Of a stretch of DNA of 64,000 nt, positions 1-11,687 are shown piece by piece. The DNA comes from Leucaena leucocephala. Lineage: Eukaryota > Streptophyta > Magnoliopsida > Fabales > Fabaceae. The translations under genes were made by a program, and so were the position numbers. The stretch covers positions 4,552,848-4,616,847 of the forward strand of contig CM073527.1 of NCBI GenBank assembly GCA_037074615.1, read 5' to 3'. Positions within the stretch are counted from its first letter, which is position 1; each line of letters starts with the position of its first letter. Below the pieces are notes generated by a model. It worked only from the letters and a program-made list of their open reading frames with translations. It searched no databases and had not been told where the DNA came from.

Positions 1-960
1 GAGAAAAATAGAAAATAAAGAGAAAAAGGAAAATAAAGAATGAAAAGAAGGAAATGAAAAGCCAAAAAGAAGAAAAGAAAATAAATAGAAACACAAAGAA
101 TTTGAAAGAAAATAGTTTTAATGAAGTGCCTTATTTTGGGCCAAAAGAAATTGGAATTGAAGAATGAAATGTGATTTGACTCTTATTTTTCAATTTTCAC
201 ACTTGTATCCATCCATTTCCATTCCATCTTAGCCTTTCTATCATTATAACCCTAGAAAGTCCTCTTGACTTAATGCATGATTATTGATTGAGTAGTGGAA
301 ATTTTAGAGCTAGTACAAGCCTATGGTAGGGTATTTTAATGTGAATTTGAGAGAAATTTACCCTTGAAGTGAGATTGTGAGTTAAACACTATTACCAAGT
401 GAATCTCGTTTGTTCATTCATGTTGGATAGAAAAGGAATTGTATTAATTGCTTTGTATTGGTTAAGTTACCAATTCTATTTTTCCTTGAGGAATGATAAC
501 TTGTTGGGTAATTGTGATAACAATTTAGTAGGATGTTTCTCTTTATCTTCTCCATTTGATTCCTTGGAGTATTCAGAAGTAGACTTTGTCCAGGAGTATA
601 AAGAATCAAGTGTGGGGGAATTATTGAGTTCATATTTGTACCTCACTTATTGTACAATTATGACATGTTTTTACATATTTTTCACCATTTTACACACATT
701 TTATGCATTAATTAGGAGTTAAGTTTTATTCTTAAGTCTTGCAAAATTAAGGGTAAAATGATGGAATTACAATTACTTCCTACTTTATTATTGGAAGAAA
801 TGATATTACAAAGAGTTTGGATATTGATTGTAGGCACGATGAATGGCAAGAGCTCAAGAAAAGCAAGGAATTCAAGGCTAAGGGGACAAGGAAAGAGCAT
901 TAAAAGGAGAAGAGCTCAAGTTAAAGTTGGAAGTCATCACTGTTACCTTTTGTCGCGGTG
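1..960. other. AT-rich sequence, nothing recognised
   Basis: The first 120 bases are strongly purine-rich (A/G). The rest is ordinary AT-rich sequence with short ORFs of no recognisable family. It borders the copia gag relic that starts near 985 and may belong to the same retroelement, but I found no LTR end or coding motif. Confidence 0.3.
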
Positions 961-984
961 AAAGGTGTACTTCGTCGAGATGAA

Positions 985-1590
985 CAACCACAAAATGTAA
1001 TATTTTGTGCAACTGTTTTAAGCACTGCATGCAATTTAGAAAGAAATTTCTCCATATTGTTCATATTATAGTTAAGGATAAATTGATCATAACTATCTGG
1101 GAGTAGTTCAAGATTAGATTCATCACTAACTCTTGACTTATGGGAAATAAAAGCCTTTTAAGGTGATCAATATAGCCCTTTATTTTCATGAGATAGTCAT
1201 AAGCTAATTCTCCTTCAGCCATCTTGCAAGAATGCAAGGTTTTGGTAGTGTCATATCTTTTTCTTGCCTAGCTTGTATTTGGAACATTTCCTTGAGATGT
1301 TCTATTATCTCAAAGGCCTCCATATATTCCAGATTCTTCTAAAGACTTGGGACCATAGTGGCTAGCATTAGGCTTCCTACGTCCATAGAGTCAATATTGT
1401 GCTTCATGTAAGCATCCCTTTGAGCTCTTAGAGCATTAGTTGGAGGCTCCTTATGAAGGAGTTCATCTAGAACATATAACCTCCTTTCTTACTTGATAAC
1501 AATTCTCAAGTTTCTAAACCATTCAAGGAAGTTTGTTCCATTAAGTTTCTTTCCAAGGACTGATAGTAAAGATGGCACAATATTGTCCTA
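985..1590 (-). pseudogene. Ty1/copia gag relic (UBN2-type)
   Basis: Reading the minus strand from about 1590 downward gives a degenerate copia Gag of the UBN2 type. Recognisable blocks include LNGTNFLEWFRNLRIV, a central LHKEPPTNALRAQRDAY and EAFEIIEHLKEMFQIQARQE, which match the order and spacing of plant copia Gag N-terminal domains. In-frame stops (for example after the RNLRIVIK block) and a frameshift after the QARQE block show it is dead. No protease, integrase or RT was seen beside it, so this is a fragment. The family is known to form the capsid of the retrotransposon particle. The exact ends are uncertain. Confidence 0.75.
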
Positions 1591-1595
1591 CTTCA

Positions 1596-2474
1596 TTGAT
1601 GTACAAAATATGCAAAGTCCAATTAATAAAACTCCCACTCAAATTAATAACCCTCACTGATATTTAATTAGTGGGCTAAAATCTATATTTCATATAATTA
1701 TAAGTTTGCTTTGGCAGGACGCTTAGAGGTAAGCTATTTAGGTAGGTAACCCTTTACTAATTACATCTCGTGTAACTCTTAGACCTTTATGAGATTATGA
1801 CCTCATATGTCTTTAATCTTATCTAATGCCTCAAGACCAAAAACCATTTTGATAGGTTTAATTAAGTTGGATCATCTTGAATATATGGGTAGCATCATTA
1901 CTCAAACTACCTTACTAAGATAACCTAATTGTACTATGCTTTGGTAGACCTATATTGGGGTGATCAAAGTATTGATAAGTGTTTATAAACGAGTGACTTA
2001 AAATTATTTGAAGGATTTTATTTATTTAATAAATTTATATTATCATCCCATGATCATGCATTTAATTTATTTAATTAATGTTGTCATCTCATGATTCATT
2101 ATGTCACATGGCATCTCATGCGGATATATTTATTTGTTTTGCACATCTCATGTAAACATCATCCTATGCCTTCTTTTCTTCTTCTACTTTCAATTCATTC
2201 TTGCTCAAAATTACATTAATTTTTGGAAAAGAAACCTCGAGTTACATTTGATGGGAGTGAGATGATAAGAGAATATACACCAAGAAAAATAGAAAAAGGC
2301 ACGACGCGAAGGTCGTATTTAAAATACAAACCAGCAAAAATCCTAAGGCCATACCATACACCATACCCATCCAATCAAATAAATAGGCCACAACAAATAA
2401 TTACATACCATGATTAAAATAAAATCAATAAATAATAAAGTATGATATCAACATTCAATTAGAATATAAATTGC
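1596..2474. other. Noncoding sequence, probably copia leader or LTR remnant
   Basis: No coding sequence was recognised. It lies on the 5' side of the minus-strand gag relic, where a copia leader and 5' LTR would be expected. The assignment rests on position alone, because no repeated LTR partner was found in the window. Confidence 0.3.
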
Positions 2475-2483
2475 TCAAAAGAT
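2475..2483. repeat. 9-bp target-site duplication, left copy
   Basis: TCAAAAGAT directly precedes the GGGAGAAAGAC end of the foldback element. The identical 9 bases follow the other end at 4666-4674. Nine bases is the usual duplication length for Mutator-like elements. Confidence 0.85.
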
Positions 2484-2757
2484 GGGAGAAAGACAAAAAA
2501 GCCTATTTGAATTTCAAAAGGACAAATTAGGTTTCTCAATATTGAAAATGACAGATTGGACATGAGGCACAATCTGTCATTTGCAAATTTGTGTGTAAAG
2601 ACTAAATTACCATTTACTTTGCCAATGGTATTTGCAAGTTTGGCAATACAATTTACAACTTTACCAATGGTATTTATAACTTTGACAATGGTATTTGCAA
2701 CTCCTATAATAATATTTATAACTTTGACAATAGTATTTACAATTTTGACAATGGTGT

Positions 2758-3600
2758 TTGTAACTTTGACAATGGTATTTGTAACTTTGACAATAGTATT
2801 TGCAACTTTGCCAATGGTATTTGTAACTCCTATAGTGGTATTTGCAATTTTAGCAATGATATTGGCAACTCTCACAAAGGAGAAGAAACAACTTTGCTAA
2901 TGGGATTAATAACTTTGCCAATAATATTTGTAACTCTTACAATAGAATTTGTAACTTTGTCAATAGTATTTATAACTCCCGCAATGGTATTTGTAACTCC
3001 CACAATGGAGAAAAAGTAACTTTGCCAATGGTATTTGTAACTCCTATAACGAAGAAGAAGCAACATTGCTAATGATATTTGTAACTTCCACAATTATATT
3101 TGTAACTTTGCCAATAGTATTTGCAAGTTTGTTAATTGTATTTGTAACTCCCACTGTTATTTGCCACTTTTACAATGGGATTTTAAACTTTGACAATGGT
3201 ATTTGTAACTTTGACAATAGTGTTTACAACTTTGCTAATGGTATTTGTAACTCCCATAGTGGTATTTACAATTTTAACAATGATATTTGCAACTCTCACA
3301 AAGGAGAAGAAACAACTTTGCTAATGGGATTAATAACTTTGCCAATAATATTTATAACTCTTGCAATAGAATTTGCAACTTTGTCAATAGTATTTATAAC
3401 TCCCGCAATGGTATTTGTAACTCCCACAATGGAGAAAAAGCAACTTTGTCAATGGTATTTGTAACTCCTATAACGAAGAAGAAGAAACCTTGCCAATGAT
3501 ATTTGTAACTCCCATAATTATATTTGCAACTTTGCCAATAGTATTTGTAAGTTTGTCAATTGTATTTGTAACTCCCACTGTTATTTGCCACTTTTACAAA
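2758..3600 (+). repeat. Higher-order tandem duplication, ~424-bp period
   Basis: Within the left arm of the foldback element, a block containing the ~21-bp units occurs twice in direct order. The landmark CAACTCTCACAAAGG begins at 2866 and again at 3290, an offset of 424 bases. The order of variant units and spacer phrases (GGAGAAAAAG, CGAAGAAGAAG) is kept in both copies. This indicates segmental duplication on top of the short-unit array. Confidence 0.8.
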
Positions 3601-3891
3601 ACTTTGCCAATGGTATTTATAACTTCTACAATAGTATTTATAACTCCCGTAATGGTATTTGTAACTCCCACCACGGAGGAGAAGCAACTTTACCAAAGGG
3701 ATTAACAACTTTGTCAATAGTATTTGCAACTCCCACAATGGTATTTATAATTTTACCAATGGTATTTGCCATTCCCACAATGTAGAAGAAGCAACTTTGC
3801 CAATAGGATTAACAACTTTGCCAATATTATTTGTAACTCCCACAATAGTATTTACAGCTTTGCCAATGGTATTTGCAAGTTTACCAATGGT

Positions 3892-3960
3892 ATTTATAAC
3901 TCCTACTAGTATTTGCAAATACTATTGTGGAAGTGGCAAATACTAGTAGGAGTTATAAAT
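3892..3960. repeat. Central perfect hairpin of the foldback element
   Basis: Bases 3892-3916 are the exact reverse complement of 3936-3960 (25-bp arms), separated by a 19-base loop. This is the point where the unit orientation flips, so it marks the axis of the foldback. Confidence 0.9.
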
Positions 3961-4665
3961 ATCATTGATAAACTTGTAAATACTACTGGTAAAGCTGCAA
4001 ATACTATTGTGGGAGTTGCAAATAACATTGGCAAAGTTGTTAATCCTTTTGGCAAAGTTACTTCTTCTCCATTGTGAGAGTTGCAAATACCATTGGCAAA
4101 ATTATAAATACCATTGAGGGAGTTACAAATACCATTGGCAAAGTTCTAAATCCCATTGTGAAAGTGGCAAATACCAGTAGGAGTTATAAATACCATTGAT
4201 AAACTTGAAAATACTATTGGCAAAATTACAAATATAATTGTAGGAGTTACAAATATTATTGGCAAAGTTGCTTTTTCTCCGTTATGAGAGTTAGAAATAC
4301 CATTGCAGGAGTTGGAAATACTATTGATAAAGTTGCAAATTCTATTGTAGGAGTTACAAATATTATTGGCAAAGTTGTTTCTTCTCCTTTGTGGGAGTTA
4401 CAAATACCATTACGGGAGTTACAAATATCATTGTTGAAATTGCAAATACCACTATGAGAGTTACAAATACCATTGACAAAGTTGCAAACACCATTGTCAA
4501 AGTTACAAACTTACAAATACCATTGGCAAAGTGAAGGCTAATTTGGTCTTTGCATACAAATTTGCAAATGAAAGATTAGGCCTCCTACCCAATCTGTCAT
4601 TTTCAATATTGAGACGCTCAATTTATCCTTTTGAAATTCAAAAGGTTTTTTTTTGTCTTTCTCCC

Positions 4666-4674
4666 TCAAAAGAT
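4666..4674. repeat. 9-bp target-site duplication, right copy
   Basis: TCAAAAGAT follows the terminal CTCCC of the foldback element and is identical to 2475-2483. Confidence 0.85.
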
Positions 4675-7260
4675 AGTCACAATAATTACATATCTATATA
4701 TATAATTACTTTTAAAGATTTATCAATCTTATTGATAAATTATACATATATATAACTATTTAATTTGGTACTATAATCATATTAAAGATACATAATTAAA
4801 TTTATATATATCTTATATGTATTATTGTTATTGCATAAATGTCTCATATATGTTCAAAGCTTATTAAACATATAAAGAGTTCATGTTTTATATATGAAAT
4901 ATACATCTATAAATACAATTTAAATATACATATCACATATACATTTAATGCACACATATTTTCTACCATGTTCCAAACATATACATATAAAGTTTTTCAT
5001 ATATAAAATATATAAACACAAATATATGTAACTTGTGTATGTTAAACAAATTATATATATTGCTTAAAATTCTTATTTAAACAAAATATTTTTTATATCT
5101 CATATACAACATTTGTAGCTATCTCATGTGAATATCTCATATATGACATGTGACAAGATAACAAATTTATAAATACATGAAATATATGTCATCTAGAACA
5201 TGCAAGTAATACAAGACAAACACTTTATCAAGAATTTACAAAAAAAAAATCAATTTAAGCAATTGCACATTGTAGCTCCAATAGAACTATTGGGTTCTAG
5301 ACACTCTCTTAATGGAATATAATTAAAAAACTTTGTCAAAACCCCAACAGATCCATTGGCATTATTTACATTGAATTAGGAATGAGACTTATCAATTAAA
5401 CTCAAGATCCAATCTCCAAGATTCTATTTGGTAATTCTGATAACATGTACCACTCCTCCAACAAACATGCTCTACTAGTCACCTCATGAACTAGATCACA
5501 CGAACTCAAACATGTGCTTAATTTAGATCACAGTACTACTCTTCAAACGAACACTTCCACTAATATACACACAAACATGCTTGTAAACACGAACAATGTA
5601 CTAGCACTTTTCACGAATCGTGCTTGGTTCTTATTGTCCAAGAAGATCACACATATTCTCAATAGTGTGACTCAAGCAAAAAATTGCCTTAACTCTTTTC
5701 ACAATTCTCTCTCTTTGGATGGTTTCTAATAGTTCTTTAACTCTTAGAGAACTCTTAATATGTATATCGATGAAGCCAGCTCTTCTGGTCACTAAGATAA
5801 TCCGTTATCCATTATTTTCCTTAAATCTCATTTTTAAATTAAATAATAAATTACATGAAAATTTTATATATTAAATATATAAAATCCTTCCATCACTAAT
5901 AGAAAAGAGTTTAACATGGTTAAAAATATTTGTTTGAAAATTTTGTATATCATATATACATTGATTTTCAACCACAAATATCTTTAATAGGATTATTATT
6001 CTATTTAATTTAGGGTATACAATCTTCAATATGAGATCTTCCAAAGATATTATGTTTTAGAATTAATCTTTTAAAGAATTCAAATCCTAAATTAAATATA
6101 ATGTTCTTATGTTCTCAAATAATAATAAGATAATATTAGTTCACTATAAATAATATTATATTCTTCTAATCCATATTAGAATATCTTCTAGAATTTTCTC
6201 ATTTTAGAATAAGAAATCTTCTAGATTAAATGAGGACATTTTATATTTATTGAATTTGATTATTTTCTAAATTTAAGAAACTTAAACATCTTAACTTATG
6301 CTGACCCATTCTTATTTGTGATTCTGTAGGCTCATATAATGTTGGTAGTGGGCCAAAAATACATTTTGGCTCATAAGTCATAAGTAGCATTTAGCAAAAC
6401 ATTATGACTACCTAAATTATATGAAAGTCGATGATCCAATTTAACATATTTTATAATCATATCAAGTTCCTTTTGTCACACGATATCTAGATCTAGCGTG
6501 AGACACGAAGACGTCACTCTCATATTACTCAAACATAGTTTCTCAATCTCTGAATATACTGACAAGATAAATGAAACTCTTCATTCAAGCACATCTATAC
6601 ATTTCTCAATCTCACTCATCGAGGGGATCAGGGATATCTCTCTCATAATGAGAGGGATATATTCCATCTTTACCACTCATTTTTCTCCGCATAGATCCCA
6701 CTGTACTTATTCTCTACCTTTATGATTGCTCAGTTAAAATTAACTTTTGATCGTGTCAAAGTACAGTGTTCCTAATGTAGCTGTCTATGGTAATCTCAAG
6801 TCAAAAGGCATAGTGACATAGCTATAATGAGATACACTTATCACCTAATTCATATAGCTATCTCATAATGGGTTGGTCTAGTGCTTTAGTCTTTAACAAG
6901 TAACTATGACTTTAATTTGCATCTCTCTATACATGATTATCACATGATCATCTATTAATAATAATTTTATCAGGGACATTTAGAATAATTCATTAATCAT
7001 TCATGGATCATTATTATATAAAAAATGCAAAATAATATAATAAATAAAACTCTTTTTATTAAATAAATTATAACGTTATGTTCCATCACAACATATATTA
7101 TATAAGGAAATGTAATATGCAATCCTGCTTATATCGCCGTCCACCATCATATCCGCTTACTGGAGCCATAGGCTAACACATTGTCCAATAAAAATTATTC
7201 CATGTAAATAGAATGACCCAAGCTCACTAGTACTTGAGATATACTCGGCAAAAGGTATAT
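4675..7260. other. AT-rich noncoding stretch
   Basis: Bases 4675-5260 are very AT-rich with many ATATAT and CATATA runs. Bases 5270-7260 are of more mixed composition and hold only short ORFs (5514-5729, 6498-6725) without a recognisable family. It may include degraded retroelement leader sequence, but I see no motif that supports this. Confidence 0.3.
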
Positions 7261-7888
7261 AGCTCAAGTCTCAACTATGGCTCCCCTCCTCACAATAGTT
7301 GAATAAGGTGGGTCACATATCCCACAACTCCAATGCAATCCTAGCAAAAGGAAAGCATGGAAGAAGGGGCCTTGACAAGTGCCGTCCACTGTGCACCGAG
7401 TGATGGCATACCACGTGGTAACATATTTCACCTTATATAGTACTCCTCTTGATCTCAGCCCATCATGAATGGATATGCAAATGACAGTTATACCAAAACA
7501 AAAATAAATATGATAACGATTCAAATTCAAAGTACTATAAATAAACTTTCCACATATTATTCATTGGTACATTAGCAAGCATGCTTGAAAAGAAAAAATC
7601 TACCTAACAATTTACCAGATATAGATCAAAATATACAGCATCAAGCATGCTTCGAAAGACTGGGCTAATAGTCAAACAATTTAAATATTTCATAATTCAA
7701 TTGAAATATAAGGAAAACAAATTGTAACTTCACCAAATAAAGAATTTTGTATTTATGTATTATCCACAATATAATCGAACACAATTACATGTATATGAAA
7801 GAATTTCTAGAGTTAACTGTTACTCAGCTCACAAATAATTACCAAAAAGCTACTCCAAAGCTGTCAATGAGAGTCTACAAGATAATAA

Positions 7889-7889
<1 letters not shown>
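7261..7889. other. Intergenic sequence with an unrecognised minus-strand ORF
   Basis: A minus-strand ORF of 88 codons at 7264-7530 has no signal peptide, domain or repeat that I recognise, and its codon use does not set it apart from neighbouring noncoding DNA. I do not treat it as a gene. Confidence 0.25.

Positions 7890-7917
<28 letters not shown>
7890..7917. repeat. (CA)n microsatellite
   Basis: About 14 uninterrupted CA dinucleotides lie between AAGATAATAAG and TATTATG. Confidence 0.95.
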
Positions 7918-7920
<3 letters not shown>

Positions 7921-8109
7921 TATGTTAAGTTTTAGATGGTAGCGCTGAGGCTCTAGAATACTTTTATGGTAGTTTTTGAATAAAATATTGATAATATATG
8001 TATAGCAACAGATCGAGCTATTTTATATTAAATTAATTAAATCTAGAAATTACCTTATATCCTTGTTTGAATCACTGTTGCCTTAACCTTATTAACTGAT
8101 ACTTATATT

Positions 8110-8410
8110 TTGTAATCACCAAGAAAATTGAATAAGATAATTATGTTACTAATATGAAAATATGTTAAAAATGTAACTTGAATATGTTTCTTATCTTATT
8201 ATGCTAATTATAGATTTTTTGTTAATAGTGTAACAAAGGGTACTTGAGGATAAGTGTAGACTATATGAATTGTTAAATATGAAGTCAGTGTTGTATCAAA
8301 AACAAAATACGAAGTCTAGTGTTCGAATCATGGCCTGAGGGTATGATATTTTTGCCTTATGACCGACATTTCCACAAAGAAAAAAAGGGGAACGAACAAA
8401 TTTTCTTCCA
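8110..8410. repeat. Dispersed direct repeat, copy 1
   Basis: This segment (ATTGAATAAGATAATTATG, then GGGTACTTGAGGA, ATATGAATTGTTAAATATG, and the GACCGACATT phrase) recurs in the same order and orientation at about 9600-10010. The copies are about 1.5 kb apart and diverged by substitutions and indels. No protein is encoded. Confidence 0.7.
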
Positions 8411-9599
8411 TTATGGGGAATGACGTGACAACGAACAGAGAGGGAGAAAAAAAAATCCAAAACCTTTTACTTGGCAGGAGATGCTTTTGTTGTAGTGATC
8501 TTCTAACTTATGAGATCACAAAACACTAATTTTTCTTTATCTAAATCCCTTGGGAAGTGCTCTTTACCTCTAGCAAAATCCTTGTAAAGAAGTTGTCCTT
8601 CATCTCAACTTTTCAACATCTTTTCCTTTCATACACATTTGTTCCCTAAGATCCTATAGCTTACCTACATTGATAAAGGTTGATGAGAAATTCTTAATAT
8701 GGATTTCATTCTTTTGGGAAGAATCCAAGTGAAACGAAATGGTAGTTATAAAATTACCATCTTCACATCCTCACCTTTTAAACTATTCAGAAGTGGTATA
8801 AAATTCTTTATTGTGGCATTTAATCGATGTCTCATTGCTCATAGTTTGTTATTCTAGCAAAGAATGACTTTGTTCAAAATTTTAGTTCATGATAAGAACT
8901 TTTAGATTTAGATGGTAGCAATATGCATGATATCTCCAATTTTATTTGCAGATAGGTGGCGAAGTGATCAAATGTTGTTTGGAAGGTGAACTTACCTATT
9001 GATTGATGAAAAGTTGAATACAAGGGGTGGGTCATTGAGGCGATTTCTTATTTAAATTATTGAATTTTAGGAGCATGTTTGGTTTTCCAATGAAAAAGGA
9101 AAAATTAAAATAACAAAGAAGAAATATAAGAAACTATTGGAGCTTCCCCATCATTTTAAGTTATAATATCTTAAGACATCATAATTATAAACCAACCACC
9201 TTTTAACCAAGGTTAAGACTTCTAGTATGTATGGAGGATACGATGAGAAATAAAAATGTGAGGACGACATAACTATTAGTCTACACTACTAAAATCAATT
9301 AATATTAATTATAATTCATTAATTTATTTAAAAATTAACTGATTCTTATAATTATGACTATAAATAGTAAGAGGATAACAAGTATATGCATGGTAGATCA
9401 TTTAGAATTAGTAAAGAGAATTAACTACTACTCATTTAATGTCTCCCATGTCAATGTTAAATTAATTCATTATATTTTTAAAGAGAGGCCATATGGAAAA
9501 TTGATAGTGAGGTGTGTAAGAAATGGCTTCAATTGTTTAATACCTAAGTCAACATTTCTTTAAATTTGGAGGACATAATTTCTCAAATAAAGAAGAATG
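8411..9599. other. Noncoding spacer between the two direct repeats
   Basis: AT-rich sequence with a few short ORFs and no recognised domain. Confidence 0.3.
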
Positions 9600-10010
9600 T
9601 AATCACGTAGAAATTTGAATAAGATAATTATGTTATTAATATGAAAATATGTTTAAAATGTAACTTAATTATGTAATATGAAAATATGTTTAAAATGTAA
9701 CTTAATTATGTTTCTGATCTTATTATGCTAATTATAAATTTTTTGTTGATAGTGTAAAAAGGGTACTTGAGGACAATTGGAGACTATATGAATTGTTAAA
9801 TATGAAGTCTTCGTGTTTAAATCATGGTCTGAGGGTAAAAGTAACTGTTATTTTTTTTCCTGCTGCCTTAATATTTAAATTACCAAAACACCCCTCTTTC
9901 ATTTAATTAAGTATTGTTTTTAAGTCATTTTAAATTCCATATGATATTTTTGTCTGATGACCGACATTCTCTTGTAGAATAGAAGGGGAGCGAAAATATT
10001 TTCTTCCATT
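9600..10010. repeat. Dispersed direct repeat, copy 2
   Basis: This is the second copy of the segment at 8110-8410. It contains its own small tandem duplication of the phrase ATATGAAAATATGTTTAAAA at about 9637-9710 and an inserted stretch near 9835-9945 that copy 1 lacks. Confidence 0.7.
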
Positions 10011-10200
10011 CAGGAGGCATACACGACTAACATAGAGGGAGCAAAAAATTTCTAGAAACTTCATTCAATTCCTCCTCCCCCTAAGTTGCACCTGCTCCTC
10101 TTGCCGTCATGGTGTGTGTGTGAGTAACACCTCTTCTCCTTCCTTTGCCGTCCATTGTTATATGTGGAGAGAGTCATCAATTTTCTCTTCTCTTTATTCA

Positions 10201-10885
10201 GCGTGTTTGGAAAGTTTCCAAACCGTAGTTTTATAAGCCCTTTTAGGTAAATTTAGGTTTGAAGAAATTTCAAAATAAATAGTCATATTTATCTAAGAAG
10301 ACTTTTGGATTAAATAATGGTTTAAAACTAAAGTTTTGAATAAGCTAGTGAGACTAGCTTTTAGAAGAGTAAAAGAGTTTATGGACTACTAAATTACTAT
10401 TTTACCCTTATTTTTTCCCATTCTCTCTCCTCTCTCCCTCTTCTCTCTTCCAGCCAGCACACCGTCTTCTGCTCTTCGTTGTCACTATCGCCATCCCTGT
10501 GCCACCTCTGTCAATGTGTGAGCTACTGGGTAACGTCTGATCTTCAACCTCGTCACCGGGGGAGGAAAGAAGAAGATGATGGTGCTGCGAAGGAAGAGGA
10601 AGATGAAAGAAGAGGGGTGAACAATATGATAAATAGTGAAAGAAGAGAGTAAATAGTATTATGAACAGTGAAAAAAGAGTATCATCTAATTTAATTGATA
10701 TTTTTTATCTTATATCATTTTTAGTAATTTACCAATCACAAAAGTCCTTTTACTAATAACTATCTAAATACTCATTTATTCAGAACCACTTTTTTTCATA
10801 AACTCTTTTTAAAATCTCTTTTCTAAAAGCTATCCAAAAGCCCCTTTTTTCATAAACTTGTTTCTAAAAACTTATCTAAACAGGC
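10201..10885. mobile_element. hAT-like miniature TIR element, copy A
   Basis: Starts GCGTGTTTGGAAAGTTTCC and ends CTTATCTAAACAGGC, giving short inverted GTTTGGA-type ends. The left part shares phrases with copies at 11219 and 18892 (CATATTTRTYYA, GGACTTTTGGA, GGTTTAAAAC, GATAAGCT). A CT-rich centre follows, and this copy carries an extra, more GC-rich 200-base block at about 10440-10640. No transposase. TSDs could not be resolved, so the superfamily rests on the ends only. Confidence 0.6.
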
Positions 10886-11218
10886 TCATTATCTTCTCTA
10901 TGGTTGAAAAATCAAAACAAGAGATGAGTAGGAGTATTGATCAGCTGAAACATTAAAGGGAAAAAAGCTCCAATGGAGAGGCATTGTTGTAGCATGTTTT
11001 ACCCTTGATTGTGTTGGGATAAAGATAGAAATATATAGGAAGAATTAAAATTAATAATCTATAATAAATTATATTTATTGGGATGGAAATAAAAATTATA
11101 ATTATTTGGAAGGACTAAATATAAAAATAAAAATTTATAATTACTAAATTGTCTTTTATCAAAATTTTTATATTTTCTCTCACATTTTATTTTTAAAATA
11201 AAATCTTTTCCACATTTT

Positions 11219-11687
11219 GTGTGTGTTTGGAAAGTTTCTAAACTATAGTTTTAAAAAAGCTTTTAGCTCAAACCTTGATTTGAAATTTTTTTAAAACAAA
11301 CAACCATATTTGTTCAGAAGGGCTTTTGGACAAAATCATAGTTTAAAACTAAGGTTTTAGATAAGCTACTCAAACTAGCTTCTGGAATAGTAAAAGAGAT
11401 TATAGACTACCCAATTACTATTTTACCCTTACTTTTTCTTCTACCATCTTTCCTCTCTCCTCTTTCTTTTCCACTATCTCTCCTCTCTCCTATATTTAAT
11501 AAAATCATACCACTTCTAATAATTTTTTAATTATAAAAGTCCTTCTGATAATAATTATCTAAACACTTATTTATTTAAAACCACTTTTTTTTGTATAAGA
11601 TCTTATCCAAAAGCCCTTTTCTAAAAGCTGTCGAAAAAACTATTTTTTTCATAAGTTATTTTCTAAACTCTTATCCAAATAGGCCCT
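11219..11687. mobile_element. hAT-like miniature TIR element, copy B
   Basis: This shorter copy starts GTGTGTTTGGAAAGTTTC and ends TTATCCAAATAGGCCC. It shares the internal order of copy A (GGTTTTAGATAAGCTA, then CTCTCTCC runs, then ATCTAAACACT) but lacks the GC-richer insert. Non-coding. Confidence 0.65.

Larger units (their letters stand above)
2484..4665. mobile_element. Foldback Mutator-like element (non-autonomous)
   Basis: The element begins GGGAGAAAGACAAAAAAG and ends with the near-complement CTTTCTCCC. The inverted similarity continues inward through AATTTCAAAAGGACAAATT and ACAGATTGG, matching the complementary stretch at about 4597-4660. Inside these arms the sequence is almost entirely degenerate ~21-bp units of the type GTATTTGTAACTTTGACAATG, in one orientation up to about 3905 and in the complementary orientation from about 3935 to 4520. 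A perfect 9-bp TSD flanks it. No transposase was seen, so mobility would need help from elsewhere. Long inverted arms, a 9-bp TSD and GGG-starting ends fit a MULE of the foldback type. ORFs inside are by-products of the repeat. Confidence 0.85.

Noticed and set aside
2459..3785. Several 60-138-codon ORFs on both strands with repeated V/I/T-rich or N/C-rich residues
   Set aside because: They are translations of the ~21-bp repeat units (21 is a multiple of 3, so frames stay open) and occur on both strands; not genes.
2600..4520. Regular short repeats resembling a CRISPR array
   Set aside because: Units are contiguous, degenerate, have no unique spacers and invert at the centre; the context is plant DNA.
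7264..7530. Minus-strand 88-codon ORF with several Cys
   Set aside because: Cys and Trp spacing fits no zinc-finger or secreted-peptide pattern, and there is no ATG context or signal peptide.
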